This document shows, one piece after another, positions 46,222 to 55,215 of a stretch of DNA of 64,000 bases; the first letter of the stretch is position 1, and each line of letters opens with the position of its first letter. The notes under the pieces were generated by a model. It was given only the letters and a program-made list of their open reading frames with translations. It had not been told where the DNA came from and did not search any database. The DNA comes from Bradyrhizobium canariense (GTDB lineage: Bacteria; Pseudomonadota; Alphaproteobacteria; Rhizobiales; Xanthobacteraceae), in the NCBI RefSeq assembly GCF_019402665.1, contig NZ_VSST01000056.1, forward strand, positions 62,001-126,000, read 5' to 3'. The position numbers were made by a program, and so were the translations under genes.

Positions 46222-49200
46222 CTACTCCGCCGCGATCTGCCGCGGAGCCGGCGGCGGGTTCGCGAGGTCGGCGGCGAGCTGGGCGTAGCGGGCCTTGGCA
46301 TCCGCTACGGCCTTCTCCTTCACCGGGCCGTAGCCGCGGATGCGGTCGGGCAACGACAGCAGCTCCACCGCGGTGTCGATCGTGAGCGGCGACAGCAGGC
46401 CGAGCACGGTGGCGACGTCCTTCTCGTAGCCGGTGATCAGATCGCGTTCGAGCTTGCGGTCGGCGCTGCGACCGAAGATGTCGAGTGACGTGCCGCGCAA
46501 GAACTTGAATTTTGCCAGCACGCGGAACACCGGAAGCATCCACGGGCCGAAGGCGCGCTTCTTCGGGCGGCCGAGCGCATCGACGCCCCTGCTGAGAATA
46601 GGCGGGGCCAGGTTGAAGTTGAACTTGAAGTCGCCCTCGAATTGGTCGCGAAGCTGCTTTTCGAACGCGCCGTCGGTATAAAGGCGCGCGACTTCGTATT
46701 CGTCCTTGTAGGCCAGCAGTTTCGCGTAGTTGACCGCAACGGCGCGCGTCAGCGCCTCGTCATAGCCGCCCTGCCTGGCGGCGTCGCTGACCTGGTCCAC
46801 CAGCTTGCGGTAGCGCTTGGCCAGCCGGCCGTTCTGATAGGCGGTGAGATGCTTGGCGCGGTGCTCGACGAGTTCGTCGAGCGTCATGGCGTCCAGGGTC
46901 CTGGGCGCAACGGCCTCGTCCGTTCCCTTCAGCATATCGGCGAGGCGCTGGGGGTCGGCGACCGCGAGGCGGCCGAGGCGGAAGGCCTCTTTGTTCATCT
47001 TGATCGAGACGCCGTTGACCTCGATCGCCTGCTCGATCGCTTCCGCCGACAACGGCAAGAGGCCCTTCTGATAGGCGTAGCCCATCATCATCATGTTGGT
47101 GGCGATGCTGTCGCCGAGCAGCTGTTCGGCCGGCTTGGTGAAGTCGAAGAATACCGAGTCCTTGTGCAGCGCGGTCTCCAGCAACCCGTTCAGCTTGCGG
47201 GTCTGGAAATTGAAATCGCGGTTGAGGACGAAGTCGGCGGTGGGAATGACGTGGCTGTTGATGATGCCGCGGGTGCGGCTGCTGTCGCAGAGCGAGATGG
47301 TGTCCTTGGCAACCGCGACCACCTCGTCGGCTGCGAGCACGACATCGGCCGTGCCGGTGACGATGCGCGAGCAGGTCACCTCGGCCGGATGATCAGACAG
47401 GCGGACGTGGCTCAGCACCGCCCCACCCTTTTGCGCCAGACCCGACATGTCGAGGATCATCGAGGCCTTGCCCTCGATATGGGCGGCCATGCCGAGCAGC
47501 GCGCCGATGGTCAGCACGCCGGTCCCGCCGACGCCGCCGACAGCGATGTTGTAGGGCTTGTCCAGGTTCGGGCGCGATGCCGGCTCGGGCAGCGCGCCAA
47601 TATCGCCGACGCCCGCCGGCGCGCGCTTGCGCATCTTGCCGCCGTCGACCGTGACGAAGGACGGGCAAAAGCCTTTGACGCAGGAATAATCCTTGTTGCA
47701 GGTCGACTGGTTGATGGCGCGCTTGCGGCCGAACTCGGTCTCCAGCGGCTCGACCGAAATGCAGTTCGATTGCACCGAACAATCGCCGCAGCCTTCACAC
47801 ACCGCGGGATTGATGAGCACACGGCGCGCGGGATCCTCCATCGTGCCGCGCTTGCGGCGGCGGCGCTTCTCGGCGGCGCAAGTCTGCACGAAGACGATGG
47901 CGGACGCGCCCTTGACCTTGCGCAGGGTTTTCTGGACCGCATCGAGCTCGTCACGATGCGCGGTCTTGACGCCGGGCGCGATCTCGTTCGCCGGATAGGC
48001 GTCGGGGTTTTCCGAGACCAGATAGATCTCGCGGATGCCTTCGCTGTGAAGCTGGAAGGTGATCTGCTGCGGCGACAATTCGCCGTCGACATGCTGGCCG
48101 CCGGTCATCGCGGTCGCGTCGTTATAGAGGATCTTGTAGGTGATGTTGGCGCCGGAGGCGATCGCCTGGCGGATCGCGAGGCTGCCGGAGTGGAAATACG
48201 TGCCGTCGCCGAGATTGGCGAACACGTGCTCTTCCTTGGTGAAGGGGGCAACGCCGACCCACGGCACACCCTCGCCGCCCATGTGTGTGAAGGTCTCGGT
48301 CGAGCGATCCATCCACAGGGCCATGAAGTGGCAACCGATGCCGGCAAAGGCGCGACTACCTTCGGGCACCTTGGTCGATGTGTTGTGCGGGCAGCCGGAG
48401 CAGAAATACGGGGTGCGGGCGACAGGCGCGGTCGCCTGCATTTGCGACGCCTGGCGGCCGTTGAACCAATCGGCCTTGGCGCGCAGCATCGTTGCAATTT
48501 CGGGATTGAGATCAAGTCGAAGCAGACGCTCGGTGAGCGAGCTGGCCAGTGAGGCGACGCTGAGTTCTTCGGCAAAGGGGAGGAAGCGCTTGTCGTGGTC
48601 GTCCATCTTTCCGATGATCCGGGGACGGACATCGTCGCGCCAGTTGAACAGCTCCTGCTTCACTTGATTTTCGACGATCTCGCGGCGCTCTTCGATGATG
48701 AAGATTTCCTCGAGGCCCACGGCGAATTGCCTGACGCCTTCCGGCTCCAGAGGCCAGGGCATGCCGATCTTGTACAATCGAAGTCCGATCTTGGCGGCGA
48801 CCTCGGGCGTGATACCGAGCTCGCGCAGCGCCTGACGGATATCCTCGTAGCTCTTGCCGGACGCCATGATGCCGTAGCGGGCATTCGGCGAATCCATCGT
48901 GACACGATTGACCTTGTTGGCGCGCGCAAAGGCGATCGCGGCAAAGCCCTTGTAGTCCTGCAGGCGGCGGTCCTGGGCGAAGCGGTCGTCGGGCCAGCGC
49001 AGATTGAGGCCGCCTTCGGGCATCTCGAAATCGGTCGGGATCACGAACGGCGTCATCTCGTCGGTAAGGTCGATCTCGGCGGTGGTCTCCACCGTCTCCG
49101 TGATCACCTTCATGCCGACCCAGCAGCCCGAATAGCGCGACATCGCGATACCGAGAAGACCCATCTCGATCATCTCGTGGACGCTCGAGGGATAGAGATA

Positions 49201-49713
49201 GGGCATCAGCGCCGACATGAAGGCGTGGTCGGACTGATGCGGGACCGTCGAGGATTTTGCGCCGTGGTCGTCGCCGGCGAGACACAAGACGCCGCCGTTC
49301 TTGGCCGAGCCCGCGGCATTGCCGTGGCGGAAGACGTCGCCGCAGCGATCGACGCCGGGGCCCTTGCCGTACCAGATGCCGACCACGCCGTCATACTTGG
49401 CGCCGGGCGAGAGGTTGAGCTGCTGCGAGCCCCAGACCGCGGTCGCGGCCAGATCTTCGTTCACGCCGGGCTGGAACTTGATGTTGTACTGCTCGAGATG
49501 CTTGCGCGCGGCGAAGAGCTGCTGGTCGTAGCCGCCGAGCGGCGAGCCGCGATAGCCGGAGATGAAGCCCGCGGTGTTCAGCCCCGCGGCACGGTCGCGC
49601 CGGATCTGGGCCATCGGCAGGCGGACCAGGGCCTGAATGCCGGTCGTGAAAATATGTCCGGTGTCCTGGGTGTATTTCTGATCGAGACTGATCGGACCCT
49701 GGTTGATGCCCAT
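46222..49713 (-). CDS. Indolepyruvate ferredoxin oxidoreductase, fused alpha/beta
   Basis: A 1163-residue fusion of the two IOR subunits. The N-terminal pyrimidine/TPP part starts IFTTGIQALVRLPMAQIRRD. The TPP-binding motif GDGTYFHSGSLAIRQA is near residue 499; 4Fe-4S ligands occur at CEGCGDCSVQSNC near 637. The C-terminal part, starting KPYNIAVGGVGGTGVLTIGA, is the Rossmann/gamma-like domain. It converts indolepyruvate or related 2-oxoacids to acyl-CoA and reduces ferredoxin. Upstream of the acyl-CoA genes but separated by a 390-base repeat-bearing gap, so its own promoter is likely. Confidence 0.92.
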   Translation of the reverse strand: MGINQGPISLDQKYTQDTGHIFTTGIQALVRLPMAQIRRDRAAGLNTAGFISGYRGSPLGGYDQQLFAARKHLEQYNIKFQPGVNEDLAATAVWGSQQLNLSPGAKYDGVVGIWYGKGPGVDRCGDVFRHGNAAGSAKNGGVLCLAGDDHGAKSSTVPHQSDHAFMSALMPYLYPSSVHEMIEMGLLGIAMSRYSGCWVGMKVITETVETTAEIDLTDEMTPFVIPTDFEMPEGGLNLRWPDDRFAQDRRLQDYKGFAAIAFARANKVNRVTMDSPNARYGIMASGKSYEDIRQALRELGITPEVAAKIGLRLYKIGMPWPLEPEGVRQFAVGLEEIFIIEERREIVENQVKQELFNWRDDVRPRIIGKMDDHDKRFLPFAEELSVASLASSLTERLLRLDLNPEIATMLRAKADWFNGRQASQMQATAPVARTPYFCSGCPHNTSTKVPEGSRAFAGIGCHFMALWMDRSTETFTHMGGEGVPWVGVAPFTKEEHVFANLGDGTYFHSGSLAIRQAIASGANITYKILYNDATAMTGGQHVDGELSPQQITFQLHSEGIREIYLVSENPDAYPANEIAPGVKTAHRDELDAVQKTLRKVKGASAIVFVQTCAAEKRRRRKRGTMEDPARRVLINPAVCEGCGDCSVQSNCISVEPLETEFGRKRAINQSTCNKDYSCVKGFCPSFVTVDGGKMRKRAPAGVGDIGALPEPASRPNLDKPYNIAVGGVGGTGVLTIGALLGMAAHIEGKASMILDMSGLAQKGGAVLSHVRLSDHPAEVTCSRIVTGTADVVLAADEVVAVAKDTISLCDSSRTRGIINSHVIPTADFVLNRDFNFQTRKLNGLLETALHKDSVFFDFTKPAEQLLGDSIATNMMMMGYAYQKGLLPLSAEAIEQAIEVNGVSIKMNKEAFRLGRLAVADPQRLADMLKGTDEAVAPRTLDAMTLDELVEHRAKHLTAYQNGRLAKRYRKLVDQVSDAARQGGYDEALTRAVAVNYAKLLAYKDEYEVARLYTDGAFEKQLRDQFEGDFKFNFNLAPPILSRGVDALGRPKKRAFGPWMLPVFRVLAKFKFLRGTSLDIFGRSADRKLERDLITGYEKDVATVLGLLSPLTIDTAVELLSLPDRIRGYGPVKEKAVADAKARYAQLAADLANPPPAPRQIAAE

Positions 49714-49993
49714 TATGTCCTCTTCCGCCCTTTTGAGCGCTTGGCTGCTTAAGCCGTTGCCTGCCCGTTGTTTTTAGCTAGGGCGCGCCGACCATTTCCG
49801 CCACTCTATGTCGGATATTTCACGCTCCGCATCACAATTCTGGACCAAAGGCAGCGCCGGGTAAAAATCGCAATTTCGTGGCTGCATTGGCATCCGCGAT
49901 TTTCATTTTGTGTCACCATACCCCCGCCGTCGCGCAACGAATTGACGCCCGGTCATCCGGGACGGCGTCGATGGGGCGCAGGAGAGGCTTTCG

Positions 49994-51220
49994 ATGCGGA
50001 CGATTCTGGCTGGCCTGGCTCTCGTGGGTCTGGCGTTGTGCAGTGCGGTTGCGAGCGCGGCCGTCGCTGCCGAGCCTTCACCGGAGCTGATCGCCACCGG
50101 CAAGGCGCTGGTGGAGGCCGGCGACTGTGCCGGCTGCCACACCGCCGATCCCGCCAAACCGTTCGCGGGCGGAAAGCGCATCGACACGCCGTTCGGCGCG
50201 ATCTACGCGCCGAACCTGACGCCGGACCGCGACACCGGCATCGGCGGCTGGACCGACGCCGACTTCACCCGCGCCGTGCGCACCGGCGTCGCGCCCGACG
50301 GCTCGAACTATTACCCGGCGTTCCCCTACCCCTATTTCACGCGGATGACGAAAGACGACACACTAGCGATCCGCGCCTATCTCGGAACGCTCGCGGCCGT
50401 CACGAGCCGCAACAAGCCGCCGGAGCTACGCTGGCCGTTTAGCCATCGCGGCCTGATGCGGATCTGGAACATGGTGTATTTCAAGCCCGGGCTGTTCGAG
50501 CCGGACCAGAGCCAGAGCGCGGTGTGGAATCGGGGCGGCTATCTCGTCACCGGGCTCGGCCATTGCGGCGCCTGCCACACGCCGAAGAACTATTTTGGCG
50601 CGAACAAGCAGGCGCAGGCACTCGCGGGCAACGAGGTCGGCGGCTGGTACGCGCCACGGCTCGATGGCGCCGCCCGCACCGGGCTGAAATCGTGGAGCGT
50701 CGAGGACGTCACGGAATATCTTCAGAGCGGGCGCAACGCCAGGAGCCATGCCAGCGGGCTGATGGCAGAAGTGGTCGTCAACTCGACTTCGAAGATGAGC
50801 GATGCCGACGTGCGCGCGATCGCGGTTTACCTCAAGGACCTGCCGCCGGCGCGGCGTGAGACGATCGTGACGCCGCCTGACGATCCCGAGATGAAGGCCG
50901 GCCAAGCCGTCTACGCCAAGCTCTGCATCGCCTGCCATGAGGCCGACGGATCCGGCGCACCGCGCATCTATCCGCCGCTGCCTGCCAACGCGCTGCTGCA
51001 ATCGGTCAATCCGTCCTCGACCTTGCGGATCATCCTCGACGGCGCCCACACCGTGACCACGCCGCGCGCGCCCAACACCGGGGAGATGCCGGCCTATTCC
51101 AACCAGCTCTCCGACCAAGAGGTCGCGGCGGTGACGAACTACATCCGCAATTCCTGGGGCAACGCCGCTCCGCTGGTGACGCCGGCGCAGGTCGCCAAGG
51201 CGCGGAAGCAGGAGCCGTAA
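49994..51220 (+). CDS. Tri-haem cytochrome c (alcohol dehydrogenase subunit-like)
   Basis: A 408-residue exported protein with a signal peptide (residues 1-26). Three CxxCH haem sites: CAGCH at 45-49, CGACH near 189 and CIACH near 312. The layout of three class I domains is that of the membrane-bound cytochrome subunit of alcohol and gluconate dehydrogenases (AdhB type). No dehydrogenase subunit gene lies next to it, so the partner is unknown. Periplasmic electron transfer to the quinone pool or oxidase is inferred. Confidence 0.9.
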   Translation: MRTILAGLALVGLALCSAVASAAVAAEPSPELIATGKALVEAGDCAGCHTADPAKPFAGGKRIDTPFGAIYAPNLTPDRDTGIGGWTDADFTRAVRTGVAPDGSNYYPAFPYPYFTRMTKDDTLAIRAYLGTLAAVTSRNKPPELRWPFSHRGLMRIWNMVYFKPGLFEPDQSQSAVWNRGGYLVTGLGHCGACHTPKNYFGANKQAQALAGNEVGGWYAPRLDGAARTGLKSWSVEDVTEYLQSGRNARSHASGLMAEVVVNSTSKMSDADVRAIAVYLKDLPPARRETIVTPPDDPEMKAGQAVYAKLCIACHEADGSGAPRIYPPLPANALLQSVNPSSTLRIILDGAHTVTTPRAPNTGEMPAYSNQLSDQEVAAVTNYIRNSWGNAAPLVTPAQVAKARKQEP

Positions 51221-51253
51221 CGAACGAACCTCGCGCGGCCGCGACGGTACGCT

Positions 51254-51390
51254 CCCTCGCCCCGTTCTTACGGGGAGAGGGTTGGGGTGAGGGGCTGCTT
51301 CGGCGACAATCGTGACACTTGGACTCGCGGAGAGCCCCCCTCACCCGCCACGCTTCGCGCGTCGACCTCTCCCCGCAAGCGGGGCGAGGT
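51254..51390. repeat. CTCGCCCCGC-type palindromic repeat, copy 2
   Basis: CCTCGCCCCGTTCTTACGGG at the left and CTCTCCCCGCAAGCGGGGCG at the right match the units at 43055-43186. Between convergent genes; may act as terminator. Confidence 0.8.
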
Positions 51391-51402
51391 AAGGAAGAAG
51401 AC

Positions 51403-52047
51403 CTACCGCTCCTCCTCTTCCGTGAACACGAATTTCGGCATTTCCCATTTGTAGCGCACCGCCAGCAGGCGAAAACTGATGCCGAGGACGAACGTCAAAA
51501 TGGTCCAGAGCTCGGCGTTCAGCTTGAGGCCAAAGGCGGTCGCATAGAACAGTCCCGTCACCACCGAGACACTGGCATAGAGCTCGGAGCGGAACAGCAA
51601 CGGCACGTCATTGCAGAGCACGTCCCGCAAGACGCCGCCGGCGCAACCGGTCACCATGCCGGAGACGATGACGATCGGCAGCGTGGCATCCATCTGCCAG
51701 GCGATGTCGCAGCCGGTCATGGTGAAGACGACGAGGCCGATAGCATCGAGCACGATGAAGGCCAGTTTCAGCCGGTGCACCAGCCGCGCCATCAGGATGG
51801 TGAGGAAGGCTGCGCCGCCGGCCAGCGCGAGGTAGATGGGATTTTGCACCCAGGCCAGCGGATAATGACCGAGAAAGAGATCGCGCAAGGTGCCGCCGCC
51901 GAGCGCCGTGATGCAGCCGAGGAAGCAGACGCCGAGCCAATCCATGCTGCGGCGGCCGGCAGCGAGCGCGGCGGTCATGCCTTGCGCCACGACCGCAACC
52001 AGCGACAACAGATGCAGCACGCTGTCGCTCGGCGGCAAGCTCCACAT
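51403..52047 (-). CDS. TRIC-type (UPF0126) membrane protein
   Basis: A 214-residue protein with about seven helices in two repeats, each with a GGxxRD motif: CITALGGGTLRDLFLGHYP and TGCAGGVLRDVLCNDVPLLF. This marks the bacterial trimeric intracellular cation channel family. Inner membrane; likely potassium or other cation conductance. Convergent with the cytochrome gene. Confidence 0.9.
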   Translation of the reverse strand: MWSLPPSDSVLHLLSLVAVVAQGMTAALAAGRRSMDWLGVCFLGCITALGGGTLRDLFLGHYPLAWVQNPIYLALAGGAAFLTILMARLVHRLKLAFIVLDAIGLVVFTMTGCDIAWQMDATLPIVIVSGMVTGCAGGVLRDVLCNDVPLLFRSELYASVSVVTGLFYATAFGLKLNAELWTILTFVLGISFRLLAVRYKWEMPKFVFTEEEER

Positions 52048-52211
52048 GGCTTTGTTCCCTTCCGTCAGCGGAGCTTACGCTTCAGGTTCCCCAGCGAACA
52101 GGTTCCCGATTCCCGCCGCGGGCGCAACATGCGACGAAAGCATTAAGGAGGGCGGAACAGAATCTCGCATCCACGGGTTGTCCCGCCGCAATAATCGAGG
52201 AGAACCAATCG

Positions 52212-52604
52212 ATGGCTGACGACCGTTTTATCAACGATCCGTACCGCCCGAATCTCGCCGATGATGAGTATCGCAATGCGGCGCGACGGGATGCCCAGCT
52301 TCAGGTCGACCCTGAGCTTGGCGAAGGCCCCGCCTCCAGCGGCAAAGTAGCCCTGTTCGCCGTGGCCATCGCCTTGGTGCTGGGTGCCGTGTTCTACGGC
52401 CTGAACAACACCGGCACCAGCAACCAGGCGAGCACCACGCCGGCGACGCAGACCGCCCAGCAGGCGCCGGCTACCAATCCGGCTGCACCTCCCGGCATGC
52501 GCGACGTGACGCCGCGCACCAACACCGGGCCGGGCGTGACCACGGGCGCCGCGCCGAGCAAGCCGACCCCGGATACGCCCGCACCGGCCGACGGCGCGAA
52601 GTAA
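52212..52604 (+). CDS. Single-pass membrane protein
   Basis: A 130-residue protein with GAGGAG upstream. A charged cytoplasmic N-terminus (MADDRFINDPYRPNLADDEY), one membrane helix (VALFAVAIALVLGAVFYGL) and a disordered Thr/Pro/Ala-rich periplasmic tail (ASTTPATQTAQQAPATNPAA). Typical bradyrhizobial protein of unknown role. Confidence 0.7.
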   Translation: MADDRFINDPYRPNLADDEYRNAARRDAQLQVDPELGEGPASSGKVALFAVAIALVLGAVFYGLNNTGTSNQASTTPATQTAQQAPATNPAAPPGMRDVTPRTNTGPGVTTGAAPSKPTPDTPAPADGAK

Positions 52605-52663
52605 CGATTTGCAACAATATGCGACAGCGGCGGGATTTCAGATCCTGCCGCTTTCGTTTGTCT

Positions 52664-53473
52664 TTAGCTGAACATCTTGTTGAGCTCGCCGCCGGGATAG
52701 CCGCTCGCGAGCTCCGCGAAGGTGCCCTTCTCCGCCATTTCTTTCGCGGCCCGCATGAAGCCGCCCCAGGCGGCGCGAGCGAGCGAACCGCCGACGCTGA
52801 TCCGGCGCACGCCGAGATCGGCAGCCTCCTGCAATGACAGCCCGGAGCCGCCGATCAGCAGGTTGAATGGTTTGGGTGCGACAGCCTTCACCACCGCGGC
52901 GATGTCCTCGCGGCTCTTCAGGCCCGGCGCGTAGAGGCAATCGGCGCCGGCATCGGCGTAAGCGGTGAGCCGGTCGATGACGAGCTTGAGGTCGGTCACG
53001 CCCCACAGATAAGCCTCGCAGCGACCAACCAGCAGCGCGCCGCTATCGCCGATCGCCTTGCGCGACGCCTTGATGCGCTCGACTGCGAGCGCGCGCTCGT
53101 AGATCGGCTTGTCCTTGTCGCCGGAGGAATCCTCGATCGACAGGCCGGCAACGCCGGTGCGCACACAGCGCTCGACATTGTCCGCGACCTTGTCCGGCTC
53201 GACTGCAAAGCCGCCTTCGAAATCCGCGTTCACCGGGATGTCGACGGACGTGCTCAATGCCGCCAGATGCTGACATACGTCCTCGACGGAGACGTGGTTG
53301 TCGGCCTTGCCGATGGTCCAGGCAAAGCCCGCACTCGACGACGCGAGTGCCTTGAAACCGAGGTGCTGCAACGCTTTCGCGCTGCCGACGTCGACCGGAT
53401 TGGGCAGGATGAAGCAGCCGCTCTCGTGCATCTTCCTGAAGGTCGCGCGCTTGTCAGCAGTTGTCACGTGCAT
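52664..53473 (-). CDS. Isocitrate lyase/PEP mutase-family enzyme
   Basis: A 269-residue TIM barrel of the PEP mutase/isocitrate lyase superfamily. FILPNPVDVGSAKALQHLGF near the start, VNADFEGGF at the metal site, SIEDSSGDKDKPIY, and LVGRCEAYLWG in the position of the KKCGH loop of lyases, which is absent, so it is not an isocitrate lyase. Mg-dependent C-C or P-C lyase on an oxaloacetate-like substrate; exact substrate unknown. Confidence 0.88.
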   Translation of the reverse strand: MHVTTADKRATFRKMHESGCFILPNPVDVGSAKALQHLGFKALASSSAGFAWTIGKADNHVSVEDVCQHLAALSTSVDIPVNADFEGGFAVEPDKVADNVERCVRTGVAGLSIEDSSGDKDKPIYERALAVERIKASRKAIGDSGALLVGRCEAYLWGVTDLKLVIDRLTAYADAGADCLYAPGLKSREDIAAVVKAVAPKPFNLLIGGSGLSLQEAADLGVRRISVGGSLARAAWGGFMRAAKEMAEKGTFAELASGYPGGELNKMFS

Positions 53474-53524
53474 GTTTCTCTCCCTTGTTGGCCGCGCAGA
53501 GATGGGGACGTGCCGCGGCGCGCG

Positions 53525-53875
53525 CTAGTGCGCATCGTGCACCGCGCGGCTATCCTTCGGCGCCTGCTCGCGATCATTCATGCTGTAGTCACGGATGACG
53601 CTGGCGATACGCAAATGATAATCGGCGAAGATTTTCGCGCGGCCCTTGGCCTGGGTGCGGCGGTGCTCCATCGTGTTGCGCCAGGCTTGCACGGCCGCCT
53701 CGTCCCGCCAGAACGACACCGACAAGATTTTGCCCTTGTCGGTCAGGCTCTCGAAACGCTCGACCGAGATGAAGCCGTCGATGGTTTGCAGGATCGGCTT
53801 GAGGTCGGCCGCGAGGTCGAAATAATCCTGGCGGTGTTCCGGCTTCGGCCAGACCTCGAAGATCACGGCGATCAT
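53525..53875 (-). CDS. ABM-like (antibiotic biosynthesis monooxygenase) domain protein
   Basis: A 116-residue dimeric alpha/beta barrel: MIAVIFEVWPKPEHRQDYFD, then LQTIDGFISVERFESLTDKG and SFWRDEAAVQAWRNTMEHRR. These small proteins act as monooxygenases, isomerases or unknown. Just upstream of the PEP mutase-like gene on the same strand. Confidence 0.8.
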   Translation of the reverse strand: MIAVIFEVWPKPEHRQDYFDLAADLKPILQTIDGFISVERFESLTDKGKILSVSFWRDEAAVQAWRNTMEHRRTQAKGRAKIFADYHLRIASVIRDYSMNDREQAPKDSRAVHDAH

Positions 53876-53912
53876 GGGCGTCTCTCCTGTCGTTGATGGC
53901 CTACAATATCAC

Positions 53913-54221
53913 TTACAAGACCACTTGGCGCAGAAACGTGCGCTCTTCCGCGAGGATGAATTTGTGCTCCTCGGCGAAGTGGAAGTTCGCCATGCCTTCC
54001 GTATCCTGACGCAGCCGGGCGCGATAAGCCTCATACGCAGCGAGACTCTCGAAGGTGATCAGTGCAAACGCGATGTTGTTGGTGCCCTCGTGCGGCATGA
54101 AATAGCCGATCAGATCGCCGCCGCATTTCGGGATGATGGTGAGCCAGCGCTTCGAATACTCCTCGAACTGCGCACGCTTGAAGGGATCGAGCTGGTAACG
54201 GATGAAGACGGTGATGGACAT
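53913..54221 (-). CDS. NIPSNAP-family protein
   Basis: A 102-residue protein from ATG 54221 (the longer open frame reads into the repeat at 54246). MSITVFIRYQLDPFKRAQFE, then YFMPHEGTNNIAFALITFES and YEAYRARLRQDTE are the NIPSNAP features. Function unknown. Adjacent in orientation to the ABM-like gene; both are ferredoxin-like dimers and may be cotranscribed. Confidence 0.85.
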   Translation of the reverse strand: MSITVFIRYQLDPFKRAQFEEYSKRWLTIIPKCGGDLIGYFMPHEGTNNIAFALITFESLAAYEAYRARLRQDTEGMANFHFAEEHKFILAEERTFLRQVVL

Positions 54222-54245
54222 GATGGGCTCCTCTGGTTCCAAACC

Positions 54246-54360
54246 GTCATTGCGAGCGCAGCGAAGCAATCCAGGAATCCCTCTGCGGAGGCAGCCTGGA
54301 TTGTTTCGTCGCCAGTGCAAAATTGCTTCGCAATTTTGTCACGGGCTCCTCGCAATGACG
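54246..54360. repeat. GCAATCCAG palindromic repeat, copy 2
   Basis: GTCATTGCGAGCGCAGCGAA at the left, CTGGATTGTTTCGTCGC in the middle and CTCGCAATGACG at the right. An inserted AAATTGCTTCGCAATTT hairpin makes it longer than copies 1 and 3. It abuts the start of the NIPSNAP gene. Confidence 0.85.
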
Positions 54361-54415
54361 AGCAACCCCACGCTACGCGCTTGCCCGACCGCAATGCTTC
54401 GGCTACCATCGAAGC

Positions 54416-55114
54416 ATGAAATCAGGTCCAGACATCGCCATGATCGCCTCGCTCGTCGGCGATCCCGCACGCGCCAATATGCTCACGGCGCTGATGAATG
54501 GCCGCGCGCTCACCGCGAGCGAGCTGGCGCAGGAGGCCGGCATCACGCCGCAGACCGCGAGCTCGCATCTTTCCAAGCTCGAGGCCGGCGGCCTGATCGA
54601 GCCGGAGAAGCAAGGCCGCCACCGCTACTACCGCCTCACCGACGACGACGTCGCCGGCGTGCTGGAGGGCCTTGCGGGCCTTGCCGCGCGGACCGGCCAC
54701 ATGCGCGTGCGCACCGGGCCGAAGGATCCGGCGTTGCGGCGAGCGCGGATCTGCTACGACCATCTCGCCGGCGATCTCGGCGTGCAGATGCTCGACACCC
54801 TGCGCGCGAAAAACCTGGTCAAGCAGAGGAAGCAGGAGATCGAGCTGACGGCGGATGGCGAGCGCTTCCTGGCGAAGCATCTGCAGATCTCGCCCGACAT
54901 GCTCACCCATCCCCGCCGCCCCGTGTGCAAGGCCTGTCTCGACTGGAGCGAGCGGCGCCACCATCTCGCCGGCACGCTGGGCGCCGCCATGATGCAGCGT
55001 TTTGCCGAGCTGAAATGGGCCGCGCGCGACGCTACGCCCGGCAGCCGCGTGGTGAATTTCACCCGAACCGGCGAGAAGCAGTTTGCCGCGTTGTTCGGTG
55101 ACGGGCGGGACTAG
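54416..55114 (+). CDS. ArsR-family transcriptional regulator
   Basis: A 232-residue regulator. Winged HTH at residues 12-70: GDPARANMLTALMNGRALTA, SELAQEAGITPQTASSHLSK and LEAGGLIEPEKQGRHRYYRL. The C-terminal extension (about 100-232) is longer than in classical ArsR and includes a Cys pair (RPVCKACLDW). Possibly senses a metal or small molecule; the long form with a C-terminal domain resembles the rhizobial ArsR/YdfF type. Divergent from the NIPSNAP gene, which could be its target. Confidence 0.88.
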   Translation: MKSGPDIAMIASLVGDPARANMLTALMNGRALTASELAQEAGITPQTASSHLSKLEAGGLIEPEKQGRHRYYRLTDDDVAGVLEGLAGLAARTGHMRVRTGPKDPALRRARICYDHLAGDLGVQMLDTLRAKNLVKQRKQEIELTADGERFLAKHLQISPDMLTHPRRPVCKACLDWSERRHHLAGTLGAAMMQRFAELKWAARDATPGSRVVNFTRTGEKQFAALFGDGRD

Positions 55115-55215
55115 ACACAACTCCGTGTGAACGACGTCTCTCGCCGCGGCCGGGCTTGACCCGCGGCCGTCCACGTCATTATGCGAACCATCGTTCCATG
55201 ACCCTCAGAGACTCC

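Noticed and set aside
46642..48552. 636-residue plus-strand frame opposite the ferredoxin oxidoreductase
   Set aside because: Antisense shadow of a GC-rich gene, rich in Arg, Ala, Gly and His with no domain.
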